Program-made: the position numbers and the translations under genes
Assembly (NCBI GenBank): GCA_032358255.1
Contig: JAULBX010000003.1
Coordinates: forward strand, 1 to 64,000
Length of the DNA stretch: 64,000 nt
Source of the DNA: Heterotrichella gracilis
Lineage: Eukaryota > Sar > Xanthophyceae > Tribonematales > Xanthonemataceae
Reading direction: 5' to 3'
The notes under the pieces: model-generated
Seen by the model: only the letters and a program-made list of their open reading frames with translations
Told to the model about the DNA's origin: nothing
The model's database searches: none
Part shown: positions 10,215 through 21,630 of the stretch, in pieces
Numbering within the stretch: position 1 is the first letter of the stretch
How the letters are laid out: every line of letters starts with the position of its first letter

Positions 10215-12915
10215 ATGCTGCCAGTCATAATGGGTGTTCCGCCAATGGCCACCACCACCCAGGCGCTGCCCCCTGACACCCTCCAGACACTACAGGCCAC
10301 CAACCTCCAGGAGCCAAGCCGTACCACCATCGAGGTGCTGCCAGATGCCATCCTCCAGCTCGTACTGGGCAAGACAGGGCTGGGGGACAGGGTCAGGTCC
10401 ATCCCTCTGGTGTGCAAGGCCTGGCACCGCCTCAGCCTGGGCCCCTCGCCCATGTGGGAGAACGTGCAGGTGAGTCTGAAAGCTGTGTTGGGGGAGAGGC
10501 GTGCACCTTTGGCGTACGGAGCGCACTGTTACTTGTGGTCCCCTTTCGTGCACGTACTTTGTGGTTACGCTGGTGTTGGTGACTGTTCAGCTGTGTCTAG
10601 ATGGCGCCCACGGTATTATGCTTGACCAACCTCTTGAGCTGCCCTTGGTGGATACCAACCTTCTGCACCAAGTGTGAAAACAAACCCTGTGAAACTAGGT
10701 ACAACCCATGTAGGACACACTGCATCACATGATATACTTAGCTCCTTTGAGACCCTCCAGGTGCTCGCTAGGCACCCTGCATCACTCTGTGGTGGTGACA
10801 TGCGTTTGAGCATCCTGCTCTACCATGCCGTGCAACAGATTGCCCTGTCATGGAACTGCTTATATAACTGGCGGTCCAGGTGCGATTAATCCATGTCACT
10901 GTGTTGACCTTCACTGCCCCTGCACAGATAACAGAAGCGCTGCGGACGGTAGTCCAGGCGCCAGAGAGGCATCCCGACCATGACCCGGATATTCAAGGGC
11001 CGGAAAGGCTGCCAACCTCTGTCCCCCTCTCCATCAAGCTGTCCCGCCCCCCAGCCACCTACTACACCCTCCTCACCCGCTGGCTGCTACCCCGCATGCC
11101 TGCCATACAGCGCCTGTGCCTCCCGCGCACAATGTACCCACCAAACCTGCGTTGGCCCTCCACCGCCGCCGGTTTCAGCGCCAGTGGACCAATCACCTCC
11201 ATCCTCACGTGCGGCTCCACGCTGTGCCGCCTGCACCTGGGCAGGGTGCGGACGGATGCGCTGGCTGCCCTGTCATCATGCGTGCACCTCACGCAGCTGA
11301 GGGTGCATGTGGAGGTTGCCGGCCCGGATGCTTGGACATGGTCTGATCATAGGGAGGAGATCCATGATGGGCTGGCGCATGTGGCCGCGCTCACGCAGCT
11401 GCGGCGCGTCAAGCTGGCACTGCCGGACTTTGTCAGGTCGTGGGAATCACGTGAAGGGACCTTGGGGATGGCAGAGGCGTCCAACCAGCTCACCAGCCTC
11501 ACACTCCTCGAGCGCCTGCATCTAAATCACCTGCCCTTCCCTACCGACCTCGCATGCTTCCCCCACCTGGAGCGCCTGCGCATCCACCTGGGCGAGCTGC
11601 TGGGCAATGTGGCAGCCAGTGGAAGCGGTGTGGGTGCAGCCCAGGTGCCTGTTGGCCCCAGCACCTCCCTCCGCAGCCTGACATTTGGCGCTAGGTACAC
11701 CCGCTATTTGTTCCCTGGCTTCAAGGTGGATGCCCTCCCCTCCACCCTCCCCAACCTCGCTACCCTGGAGCTTGAGGACTTGAGGCCCCAACATTGCGGC
11801 GCGCCTAGCTTGGCGGCGTTGGCGCAGTTGTCTGGCCTCACGGCGTTGCACCTGGGGCAGGTAGGCTAGTTAATACATGCATCCAAAGTAGCAGCCAGCT
11901 TTGCATGAGCTTGTGCCATTCAGCTGTCAAGTCCTGGCGTATTGCAAGTTGACTGTTGAATGGGTCAATTGTACTTTCCAGGAGTACAATTGACATGCAC
12001 GGGAGTGCATGTTCCTTGTACCACTTTCTGCATGTATCTTGTACTCAACAATGGTTCTGCCCTTGGCAGGTCGTGAGGGAGAGTCAGCGTGAGAATTGGA
12101 CTGACGGTGTGCTGGCCCCATCGATGATGCCCCATGAAGTTGCCAGCTTGACAGGCCTGGTTGAGCTGCATCTCTCGGCATTCTTCCATGGCCCTGGTCC
12201 CTCGGAGGCGTACTGCCCACGGCTCGACGGTGGCATCCAGGCACTCACACGCCTCACACTGCTTAGCCTGGGGTACACACCGGCTTTCGACATTGACCTG
12301 GGTTGCTTTGGGAGCTACTCAACAGAGCAGGCCACGATCAGCCTCCCAGCAGCCATCACCACCCTCACCGCGCTGCGACGCCTGGTGGTCAAGGGCCCAG
12401 TGGATGTGACATGGGACCCTCTGATGTCCATCAAGATAGAGAGCCCTGATGTGACAGTGGGAGCGGTGTTCAATCGAGCCCTGCAGCTCAAGTACCGGGG
12501 CTTCTACTGCTACTTTGGCTCAAAGCCTGGCATGGAGTGTTGGCAAGGGGCTGCGGATGTGCTGCTGTGGCTGTGGGAGCGGCTGGAGGGCTGCCCGCCA
12601 TGTGTCAGTGCGCCAGCTGGCAGCAGCGGTGACGGAAAAGTCACGAAAGGCGTGTGGGTGCACTCATTCGACCCCTTTGTCCATGGGGAGTTGTGGTGCG
12701 CCCCCTGTCAGCTTGCTACCAAGCTGGCAAGGTTGGCGGTGGGTGTGGGGCTGTACGGCTCCACTGCGGCGCCATGGGGTGTGCCTGCCCCGTATACAAC
12801 CGACCCCCCTTGTGATGATTATAGCACTTGGGATTCATACGAACCCACTCCGCGGGTTTCAACGCGACATGGGGATTCTGATTATGGAATCATCCATGAG
12901 TATCTGTCTTTGTGA
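10215..12915 (+). CDS. F-box/LRR protein, cluster member D
   Basis: Three phase-0 exons: 10215-10469 (F-box; EVLPDAILQLVLG, VCKAWHRLS), 10928-11860 and 12070-12915, giving 677 residues. The LRR body has the family TYYTLLTRWLLPRMPA segment, repeats such as LERLHLNHLPFP and LTLLSLGYTP, and the WVHSFDPFVHGELWC tail. The predicted role is an SCF E3 adaptor (family knowledge). Intron 2 falls at the same codon as intron 3 of gene B (LGQ/V), while genes A and C have no intron there. The start chosen is the first ATG after the duplicated promoter block; a second ATG six codons downstream (10233) is also possible. No lesion seen, so D and B are the two clearly intact members. Confidence 0.88.
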
Positions 12916-15375
12916 ACCTCTTGACATGGATGGGATAGTTCCACTTAGAAGAAGAAAGAAAGAAAGAAAGGGAACGCACAGAGGCGTAGTTAGGGGGCCA
13001 CTGGCTTGCACCAGGGCACCACACCAGCCAGAACGGCTGGTCAAGTAATTAGCCAGTGCCTGCAGGCATGGCATGCAGAAGGGTTTGGCGTTTAGTGTAC
13101 ACAGCATAGGAGCCTTGAATAGCAAGGAGGTGCAACTCCTTGCTATTGTATCGGTCACAGATATTATTATTTACTTTTATTTCAGGCGTTTCCAGCAAAC
13201 ATGGCAGATCAGCAACCAGCTTTGCACTGGTATCTGCACAACAACAACCTGCTGTATGATGGGTTGTTGAGCATGGCGACAGTTGACTTGTCTACAAATA
13301 CCCTGTCGCTATATAAGCATGCCCCACCTTTGTTGCAGATTTTTTATCTAAGCTTGTGTTGCCAATCATACCAGGGGATATTGGAGTCTAGACTGTGGCA
13401 GATTCTGAAATGCCTTTGCCAAAGTTAACGTGGTGTCCAGTCAGGAGAACTCTTTTTTTTTCGAAAGACATCATTTGTTGGTGTCACAGCAGACTTGCAG
13501 AATACATTAAGCCCCTCGTATGTTATCGTATGATACTATGCAGCCATAATTCTTTCTAGCCCAAGAGGCTTGCCAATGCGTACCATGTGCGTACAATGCA
13601 CTGTCATGAGATTTAATCCAGCTGGGGAATATTGATCCCTAACTTCCAAGCCCTACGGGCGTTGTGCTTGTGTACATAGAAAAATGTCTTTCCCGCGCAA
13701 AATTTGCTCTTAGGGTTTCTCTTAACTAGTGTTTCCCAAATGTACTGCCAGCGTGGAGCCAGCGTGGAGCCACTTTGCCGCCAAACTTGAAGCTTGCTTT
13801 AAAGCTTGCTCGTTGGCAACGTTCAAACGTTGAAGCGTTGGCAAATCGTTCGAACCTTACATACAGTACAGTTGGGTGGCTCCGGCTACGCCTCACCCCC
13901 CCACACACCCCCCCCTCCCCGCCCATCTCAGATGGCATCTGGTCGTGAAACGTGCCAACTTTCACACTGCGGTAACAGAAGACGAAACCCAAACTCCGCA
14001 GTCGAAGCTACACAGCTACTTGCCAAGCACCGGCTGGTACCGCTGGCACCGCTGTGCACACCACTTCTGACCCCAAACTGGGCGGGGCCTCCCCACGTAG
14101 CATTGCTACCTAGCCTCCCCACAGGGGTGAGGCGGAGCCTAATTTGAGCCTCCCCTATCTGGTCACAACGCTTATCCAACCTTTTAGGAAGTTGGGGAGG
14201 GCGACGTTAGGAGCCATACGTGTATTTAAATTAAATATTAAGCTGTAATGCAGCTCATGAAAATCAACAGACCAGTTAGTGAACCACCAAAAGAACCCCA
14301 ATGTTGATAAATAAATTTGTAGGGTTTAGGGTTGCCTTTAGGGCTTCCATCCCTTTCAACCCATTACCGCAGGCCCCTTGTCAACCTTCCAAAAGTGGCC
14401 ACGGCCAAACCAGATAAGGGTGCCTTGTAATCTGCTTCACGCACCGTTTGGTGGTGGGTTTCTGCAGTCTGTGATAAAACTTAACTGGTGGAAAGCAACT
14501 GCTGTGCCAGGGGTCGAGGATACGGCTGGGTGCTCAGGGGAACACAAGGGAGGGCGCTAATATGCATGCAAACGCACCGACCATGGCCCTCACCAGACAG
14601 GCCTCCTCAGGTGATCACAACAACGCAACGTACTTTTTATGCGCCGGTGTTGACATGCGAGCACTGACGAGTGTCCAATAACGCACAACGCAGCCTATCT
14701 GCGTGCAGCGAGCCATGGGCAACCAAACACTTTGTGTCCTTTGTATACGGACAACCGTGGTTGTGCGCAGGCCTTAGACAAACTTGGTTATAACGAATTG
14801 CTCACGTGTTGCTATGCTGTCAGCTGCAAAGCGTACAGACGCTCTGCTAGCCTTCGTTTGTCCCTGCACTAGGGGGCTGCCACCCACCACCAGTTTGCCC
14901 TGCGGGACCACCAACCCGTTTTAACGTTTGCAACCCTATTACACGAGGTGTTACGTTGGTAGGCTTGCCTTTTCAGCAGTTTCTGGTATTTGAGCCCAAC
15001 AACCCGCAGTCTGTCAAGGTCGTTGAGTGTATAAACTCAACGACCTGCCCACTATAGTGGGCAGCTTGCATCTGCACACTTGGTCCCTCCCTAGCTGCCT
15101 TGTTCTGGGCGCGCCTCAGCCTATCAACTGTTGCAAGCCCGTTGTCTTTTCCCTTAGAAGACCTAGGTGTATATGTTGGTAAACTCTCTCACACTTTAAA
15201 GCTCCCAAGTATTGTGTCAGGCCTGGGTTGTGTGAGCGATCTGGTACCTCTGAGCGGTGTTGCAGCACTAGCCCAGGGAGGGACTCACAGAAGGGCATAT
15301 TTAAACCACATGCTGGGGGGGTGCATTTTCGTTACAAAATACAATAGTATTATTACGGGTGCACCCATTTTCCCA
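12916..15375. other. intergenic region between gene D and ABC1K
   Basis: No gene recognised in 2.4 kb. It holds a GAAA microsatellite near 12950-12970, a short hairpin CAACGTT-CA-AACGTTG at 13817-13832, and two abutting inverted repeats at 15017-15063. The reading frame open from 15100 is real only in its 3' part, which is ABC1K exon 1. Confidence 0.6.
15017..15063. other. two abutting perfect inverted repeats
   Basis: The first is a perfect 12-base stem (AGGTCGTTGAGT / ACTCAACGACCT) around the loop GTATAA. The second is the 18-base perfect palindrome TGCCCACTATAGTGGGCA, which starts at the last base of the first. They lie 310-360 bases upstream of the ABC1K start, and the function is unknown. 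A cruciform-prone promoter element or the scar of a small element are both possible. Confidence 0.8.
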
Positions 15376-18300
15376 ATGGTTGGTAACCTAAGCACTGCAA
15401 TACCAGCTACAGTTAGTGCCCCGGGTGGGATTGCCTCCACCGGTCGCGGCCATGCTTTGCTGCCGCCACTGAATCCCATTGCCCTTTGTGCGTGTGCAGT
15501 TGCGGGCACCAGCAGTGGCTTAGTGGCGCGGAGAGCCACCCCCCGCAGCAGGGTTGGGCGGGTGCCCACGTTTGCCCGGGCAGCGCAGTCGGTATGTATC
15601 TTGACACCCTACGCCTCCTCTACCGAAAATCTAGCACAGCGCACACCAAAGTTGCATCTTTGTGTGCACAAATTAAATGTTCTTTGTGATGCCTGGGGTT
15701 GACACTGTTGGCTTCTCACCTCACCCTGAGATTCATGATTCCCAAATCTAAAGCCCACCCCCACTCCTCAAACAATGCGCGCCATGCCTTTCTTTATGCA
15801 CAACCTGTGCACACATTTGACAATATGTCATAATTTTTTTCATTGAGAAATGAAATTCACCCCTTATTTGGGGTCGTTGACAACCCAAATCCATGGCTTA
15901 TGCTTACCCCCTCCCCGTAGGACTCCCTCAACCTCCGCGCCATGTCCTCCCAAATGCGCGACATGCGCTCACAGATGGAGGAGGACGAGCAGCTGAAAGC
16001 CCTAATGCAGGGTTTGCGCGGCCAGAACCTCAGCGCAGCGGATTTCGCAGATGCGGACGTGGTGATGCAGCTGGTGGACTACCGAAGCGGGGGGGTGGGT
16101 GGGGATGAGGATGGGGATGTCCTCCCTCTGGATTATGACCCCGAGAGGATTGCGGAGTACTGGGAGCGGCGGCCGGTGTCTGTCATTACCCGCATCGCGC
16201 AGCTGCTGAGTGCGTGGCACAAACCTGAATCTCATCTGAAACCCTTCTGCATGCCCTGTGTAGGGTCTGCCATCACGCGCACCGCAGTGTCTTTCACCAT
16301 GCGCAATGTTGCCTGTGACCAAACCCTAAAACCCATCTACATTCCTGCGGCGTACCCCATGGATGCAGAATTTGTTTACCGCCACCCATTGGTGCTGTGT
16401 ATGGCCCCCATACTGCATATCCCTTGGCTGATTCTGCCATGCGTCGTGGTCATGCAAAGGGTCAGCTGATCACCACCAGGTTACCCTAATACACACTCAA
16501 AACCCTACCTATGCACCACCCTACCGCTGAACCCTGCCAAACCGCCTGCCCCCGCCAGGCATCTCCGGCGGCTTCCTCAGCAAGATGGCGTGGGACTGGA
16601 CGAGGGGCACCCTGGGCCAAAACGAGGTGGCCCGCGCCATCGAGCTACGAAACATCATGACATCCCTGGGACCCTTCTACATCAAGCTGGGACAGGCGCT
16701 GTCCATCCGCCCCGACATCCTGTCCCCTGCTGCCATGAACGAGCTGCAGAAGCTGTGCGACAAGGTGCCTTCATTTGACGACAAGGTGGCCATGCAGGTG
16801 GGTAATGATGTTGTTTGGTGGTGGTGGTGGTGGTGGGTGACGGTGGTGGGTTATGGTGGCAGGGGTGGTGGTGGTGGCGGCAGTGGTGGTTGGAACGGTG
16901 GTGGTGGTGGCGGCAACGGGGAATAGGGTGGTGGCGGTGGTCTTTGTGGTGGTGGGGGCTGGATGGGGTGTGGGTGTGTGGGTTGAGGTGGCCCTAACCC
17001 TCAAAGCTATGAACAACCCAAATGCTCAGCAGCGAGTGCTGTGGTATGCAAGTGGTGGAGCTGCCCCAGCCCTACCACATCTACAAACCCTAAACCCTAA
17101 CACATCAGATGCTCACCAGGGGGTGGTGTGTCACGCAGATGGTAGAGGAGGAGCTTGGCAAGCCTTACTACGAGCTATTCGCTGAGCTGTCTCCGGAGCC
17201 AATCGCTGCAGCGTCGCTGGGCCAGGTGTATAAGGGCAAGCTGAAGACGGGGGAGGCGGTGGCGGTCAAGGTGCAGCGGCCGGGGGTCCTGGAGACGGTG
17301 ACGGTGGATCTGTTCATTGTCAGGTGAGCAATTTAGGAGTTGGGGTTTAGGGGTTTATGAATTTCACGATGTGGTGCGATGTCGGAGGGCAAGCAGAGAT
17401 GAAATTCCCGCCGGATATAAGAAACACTCCTTGAGGAGATTCAATTTCAAATTCGTGGGACCATCAAGAATGGTCCAACACGCTGTGACAGCGACAATAC
17501 TTTATCAAGTTCGATCATCATCCATGTTCTGATTTCAGATCAGAATCGACATGTTGCTTTGATGCGTTTTTTTTTATCGCCTCTGATGACCTCTGATTGC
17601 AGGAAGATTGGCTTTTATCTGCGCACCTCCAACCTGCCGCACTGACATGATACCAGTGATTACCTCTGATCACCTCTGATTGCCCTCTGATTACCTTTGA
17701 TTGCAGGAAAATCGGCTTCTACCTGCGCACCTTCACCGACCTGCGCACCGACGTGGTGGCGCTGCTTGATGAGTGGGCAGCAAGGTTCTTTGAGGAGCTT
17801 GACTACATACACGAGGGGAAGAATGCAACCAAGTTTGCGGCGCAGATGCGCGACGAGCTGCCGCAGGTGGGTGTAGGGTTTTGGTGTGGGGTGTAGGGTT
17901 CGAGGGCCTTTGGCGGCGGCGCAGTGTGAGGGGCTGTGGTGCAGATGGTGGAGGCTCTGCCGTAGGTGTGCGTGCATACACTGGGGTTCAGCATGCAGAT
18001 CAGGCTGCCACTGCTCTGTTGGCAAGACATTGCAAAGGGGGGCGGCCTGCATGTAAATGCGTGGGTCTTTGCCCTCCTCCGCCAGATCATTACCACACAG
18101 ACCCCGCACTTTTTTTGTCCTTTCCTTATACACCCATTTCACCCTCCCTCCCTACCGCCAGGTTGTAGTCCCCCTGACCTAAGAGGAGTTCACCCCCCCC
18201 ACTGCTCACACCCTCCTCACCCTTTTGACCCTCCCCTTCCTACCCCCAGGTTGTAGTCCCCCTGACCTACGAGGAGTTCACCTCCCGGAGGGTGCTGACC

Positions 18301-21300
18301 AGCCAGTGGCTTGAGGGCGAGAAGCTGAGCCAGAGCACAGCAGACGACGTGGGTGACCTGGTCAACATCGGGGTCATCTGCTACCTGCAGCAGCTGCTCA
18401 ACACAGGTGGGGTTTGGGGAGCAGGTGTGGGGTTAGGGATTGGGGAGCAGGGTGTAGGATTTACGGTTTATGGTGTGCATTAAGGGCCATGAATGTCATC
18501 TGCTATCGGCAGCAGCTGCCCAATACAGGTAGTGTGTGTAGGTTTCTATGGCTGTCTGTGTGCATGGAGGGTGGTGGGGGTCATTTTCTATTTGCATAGC
18601 ATATAATTACAGAAAAACAGAATAATGATCTCATGTGAAGGGCCGCCCGCATAACGTCTGATCGACGCGCCTCGGTTTCCTCCCCTGCAGGTTTCTTCCA
18701 CGCCGACCCCCACCCCGGCAACCTCATCCGCACCCTCGACGGCAGGCTGGCCATCCTCGACTTTGGGCTGTGCACCCAGCTGGATGACAACATCAAGTTT
18801 GGCATGATTGAGGCGATCAGCCACCTTATTCACAGGGATTACGAGGCGATCGTCAAGGATTTTGTGACGCTGGATTTCATTGAGGAGGGGACGGACCTCA
18901 GGCCGCTGCTGCCGGTGCTGGCCAGGGTATGCGGCCAATCCTAAATTCTCATAGCATGAAGCCCTTGCGTTGCCTCCACTGCCCCAGACCTAATCGTGGA
19001 GACCCTTTAAAGTTATCGCCAAAACCCTGGAATCCGGCAGCTGCCAAATTATCCTGTTTTTTGTGTTAAGTGCTGTCAAAGGCAGGGTCATATGTGTGTC
19101 CCGCTTGCTGCCAGTGCTATGTAGGTGGCTCCTTTGACTTTGCTTTAAAATTGGGGAGCCTGGCCCACCAACCACAATGCTCGGGGGCCTTTTCCAGTGT
19201 CATTTTTCGCGTTGGATGGTTTACAGCAGTACTTTCTAAGTCTTGGTCGTCCTCCAACTGCTGACCAGTTAAACCCTCCCTTAGGTTTTCGACCAGGCCC
19301 TGGCGGGCGGCGGCGCCAAGGGCATCAACTTCCAGGAGCTGGCGGGTGACCTGGCGCAGATCACCTTTGACTTCCCCTTCCGCATCCCCCCATACTTTGC
19401 CCTCATCATCCGCGCAATCAGCGTGCTGGAGGGTATCGCCCTGGTCGGGAACCCTAGCTTTGCCATCGTGGACGAGGCCTTCCCCTACATCGCCAAGCGG
19501 TTGTTGACAGATGACACGCCCAGGCTCAGGGAGGCGTTGCGATACATGGTGTGTGCTGGAAACCTAAGCAAACTCTATAATAAGCCTTGAAATAAAAAGC
19601 AGCATCCAGGCAAATGCCTACAATGCCTGAACTTTAAAACTCCCCAGGCTCGGTGGTGCATGGTGCAGTTAAACCCTGGGCAACCCTGAGCAACCCCTGC
19701 AACTCTGGTAAAGAAGCATACCACCCATCATGTGGCGCATGCACGCCCTGGCGTGGTCACCCTTCGCCGCATCTTCCCCAAACAATGCACTCGTTAGTGG
19801 AAGTATCCCGAACTGCATGAGGTGGTGACCCCAACTTCACCCCCTGCAACTGCAAATATGCAACTGCCGACTAGATTTTACCCCCCCTCCCCACCCAGGT
19901 GTACGGCAAGGAGGGCGTGTTTGACGCAGACCGCCTCATCGACCTGCTGGTGGCATTTGAGGAGTTCTCGGTGGCATCACGATCAGCCCGGGGGAACATG
20001 GACGTGGACCTCCTCCCCGCACCCTACACCCCTGCCACACCCCCTGCCATGGACCCAACCAGCTCAAATGGGGTGGGCTTCCCCAGGTTCCCCGGGTTTC
20101 CCGATTTCCCGTCGCTACCGTTCCCCTTCCCCGGCTTCCCGCCATTCCCGGCGCCCTTCCCAGTGCCGGCGCCAGCCGCCATGCTGCAAGGACCCCTGGG
20201 TCTGCCCCTGTTGCTGCCGTCGGCCCTCATGGCAAGCACAAGTGGTGCACCGGCGAGCCTGGCGGTAAGCCCCAAACCCTGCAGCATGAACCCTAGGGCG
20301 TGAACTCTAGACAGCTGAACCCTTGCCCCATTGCCTGTGCCAGCGGCCTAGGGCCTTAGGGTGTGCCCCTGCCGCTGCCATGGGCCCTCATGGGCAATCC
20401 CCAGCTCTGGATCAACCAGGGAGGAGCTGCAGTCTATGTTTTCCATACCAACTTCATATCTTAATCCTACTGTCCCTCCCACCACATACACATGCAACTC
20501 TTGCCCTCACCCCTCAATCACCTCCGCCCATGCAACCCCCACCCCACCCCACCAACACCCTCATCCCCACCCCCTTGCAGCCCCCGGCCAGCCATGACCC
20601 CAGCTCGGGATCCACAAGGGAGGCACTGCAATTTATGTTTTCCGAGCAGGGAGTGTTTTTCCGTGATTTCCTGATGGACGAGATTGTGAAGAGCATTGAT
20701 GCGCTGTCCCGGGACCAGCTGAGGCAGGTGGTGGTGGGGCTGGGCCTGCAAGGCCTGCGGGTGCCAAACCTGCTGCCAGGTGAGCGCAAAACCCTAAACC
20801 CTATACCCTAATCGTATCCCCCCAGTGCAATCTCCTAAACCCCTGAAATGATGGTGGTAGGTGGTAATGGGGCTGGGCCTGCAAGGGCTGCGGGTGCCAA
20901 ATGTGGTGCCAAATGTGCGCAAAACCTTAATAACAGCAATTGTGTACCCCTGGCTATGAAGGCAGGTGGGTAGGGAATGCTGATTTCAGAGCTGCTGCCA
21001 AGTGGGCCTCCACCTGAAACAGATACTCTCAGTAGCGGTGGCGCCCAGGGGAGCTGTTTCACCCCCACAACCCACCACCCACCACCGCCCACCCACCCCG
21101 CAGGCGCCGCCCGCCGCACCCTCCCCCTTGCCCCCCCCATGACCGATGAGGACCACAAGGTGGTCAACAATGTGCTCAAGATTGCAAACTTCCTCACAAG
21201 CGGACGCGGCGGGGGCGGCGACGCCCGCATGGCTGCCGAGCTGCTGCCCTACCTACCCAGCCTGGCCACTGAGGTGGCCCCGCAGCTGAGCCAGAAGTTG

Positions 21301-21348
21301 CTGAGCAGGGTGACGGCGCGCGCCATTCGGGAGCTGTACGTGGGCTAG
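15376..21348 (+). CDS. plastid ABC1/UbiB-family atypical kinase (ABC1K1/ABC1K3-like)
   Basis: Eleven exons: 15376-15591, 15921-16209, 16559-16797, 17139-17323, 17707-17866, 18250-18406, 18691-18926, 19285-19548, 19899-20264, 20581-20779, 21104-21348, giving 851 residues with consistent phases. Residues 1-70 are Ala/Ser/Arg-rich with few acids, like a chloroplast transit peptide. ABC1K hallmarks are all visible: KLGQ near 211-214, the Ala-rich AAAS loop 271-274 in place of a Gly loop, VAVK lysine near 292, the EELDYIHEG motif, HADPHPGN near 419-426 and DFG near 439-441. The C-terminal extension (FFRDFLMDEIVKSIDAL) matches the long plastoglobule ABC1Ks, which act in prenylquinone metabolism and photoprotection (family knowledge). 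A Pro/Phe-rich insert (repeated FPGFPxFP) in exon 9 is specific to this protein as far as I can tell. Introns hold decayed copies of neighbouring exon edges. Confidence 0.93.
16817..16960 (+). repeat. GGT-rich low-complexity tract in ABC1K intron 3
   Basis: Starts at the tenth base of intron 3 after the exon 3 donor. Long runs of GGT/GGC make long Trp/Gly/Val frames on both strands that are not coding. Confidence 0.85.
17595..17645 (+). repeat. echo of ABC1K exon 5 start (decoy acceptor)
   Basis: TGATTGCAG followed by a copy of the first ~40 bases of exon 5 (GAAGATTGGCTTTTATCTGC), 104 bases before the true junction at 17706/17707. The copy soon runs into a TGA, and TCTGATTACC-type microrepeats fill the gap. 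Confidence 0.9.
18140..18205 (+). repeat. echo of ABC1K exon 6 start (decoy acceptor)
   Basis: Pyrimidine tract plus CCGCCAG followed by GTTGTAGTCCCCCTGACCTA, 88 bases before the real acceptor at 18249/18250. The copy has TAA where the exon has TAC, so use of this site would stop translation. Confidence 0.92.
18490..18535 (+). repeat. echo of ABC1K exon 6 end (decoy donor)
   Basis: GTCATCTGCTATCGGCAGCA and onward to ATACAG/GTAGTG repeats the last ~35 bases of exon 6 and its donor, 122 bases downstream of the real donor at 18406/18407. Confidence 0.88.
20358..20450 (+). repeat. chimeric echo of ABC1K exon 9 end and exon 10 start
   Basis: The first half (TGCCCCTGCCGCTGCCATGG) resembles exon 9 around 20200-20235. 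The second half, from 20402 (CAGCTCTGGATC...GTCTATGTTTTCC), resembles exon 10 at 20601-20650. The whole lies inside intron 9. Confidence 0.8.
20869..20932 (+). repeat. echo of ABC1K exon 10 end
   Basis: GGGCTGGGCCTGCAAGGGCT and the following GCGGGTGCCAAA repeat the 3' end of exon 10, including part of the intron after its donor (GTGCGCAAAACC), 133 bases downstream. Confidence 0.88.
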
Positions 21349-21390
21349 GGTTGAGGGGTTATGTTTCCAGGGGTTTGGCCGAGGCTGCGC

Positions 21391-21630
21391 AGCTGAGCCA
21401 GGAGCTGTGGAGTAGGGTGATGGCGAGGGCCATTCGGGAGCTGTACGTGGGCCAGGATTTTCAGGGTTTGTTGCCGGGCTGCAGAGGGTTTCCGAAGCCT
21501 GTGGTGCGCTCGGGCGGTGGCGGAGGCCCTGGTGTACATGCCTAGGTAAGGAGGTGGCGCCGCAGCCGAGCCAGAAGTTGTTGCGGAGAGTGACTGGGCA
21601 GCATGGGTCTTTACGGGGCTGTACGCGGGC
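21391..21630 (+). repeat. two echoes of the ABC1K last exon in the 3' flank
   Basis: 21391-21455 copies 21284-21348 (CAGCTGAGCCAG, CCATTCGGGAGCTGTACGTG) and 21559-21630 is a more decayed third copy. Both lie after the stop codon and would be 3' UTR or spacer. Confidence 0.9.

Noticed and set aside
13736-14215. Possible small mobile element (short palindromes, GCCTCCCC repeats)
   Set aside because: No terminal inverted repeats with target-site duplication could be identified.
15100-15375. Longer N-terminus for ABC1K from a non-ATG codon at 15100
   Set aside because: The upstream part has no start codon or transit-peptide character; ATG 15376 gives a normal plastid targeting sequence. ATG 15310 is a weaker alternative.
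16585-17016. Trp/Gly-rich and Thr/Pro-rich frames across the GGT tract
   Set aside because: They are products of the microsatellite in ABC1K intron 3; the real exon ends at 16797.
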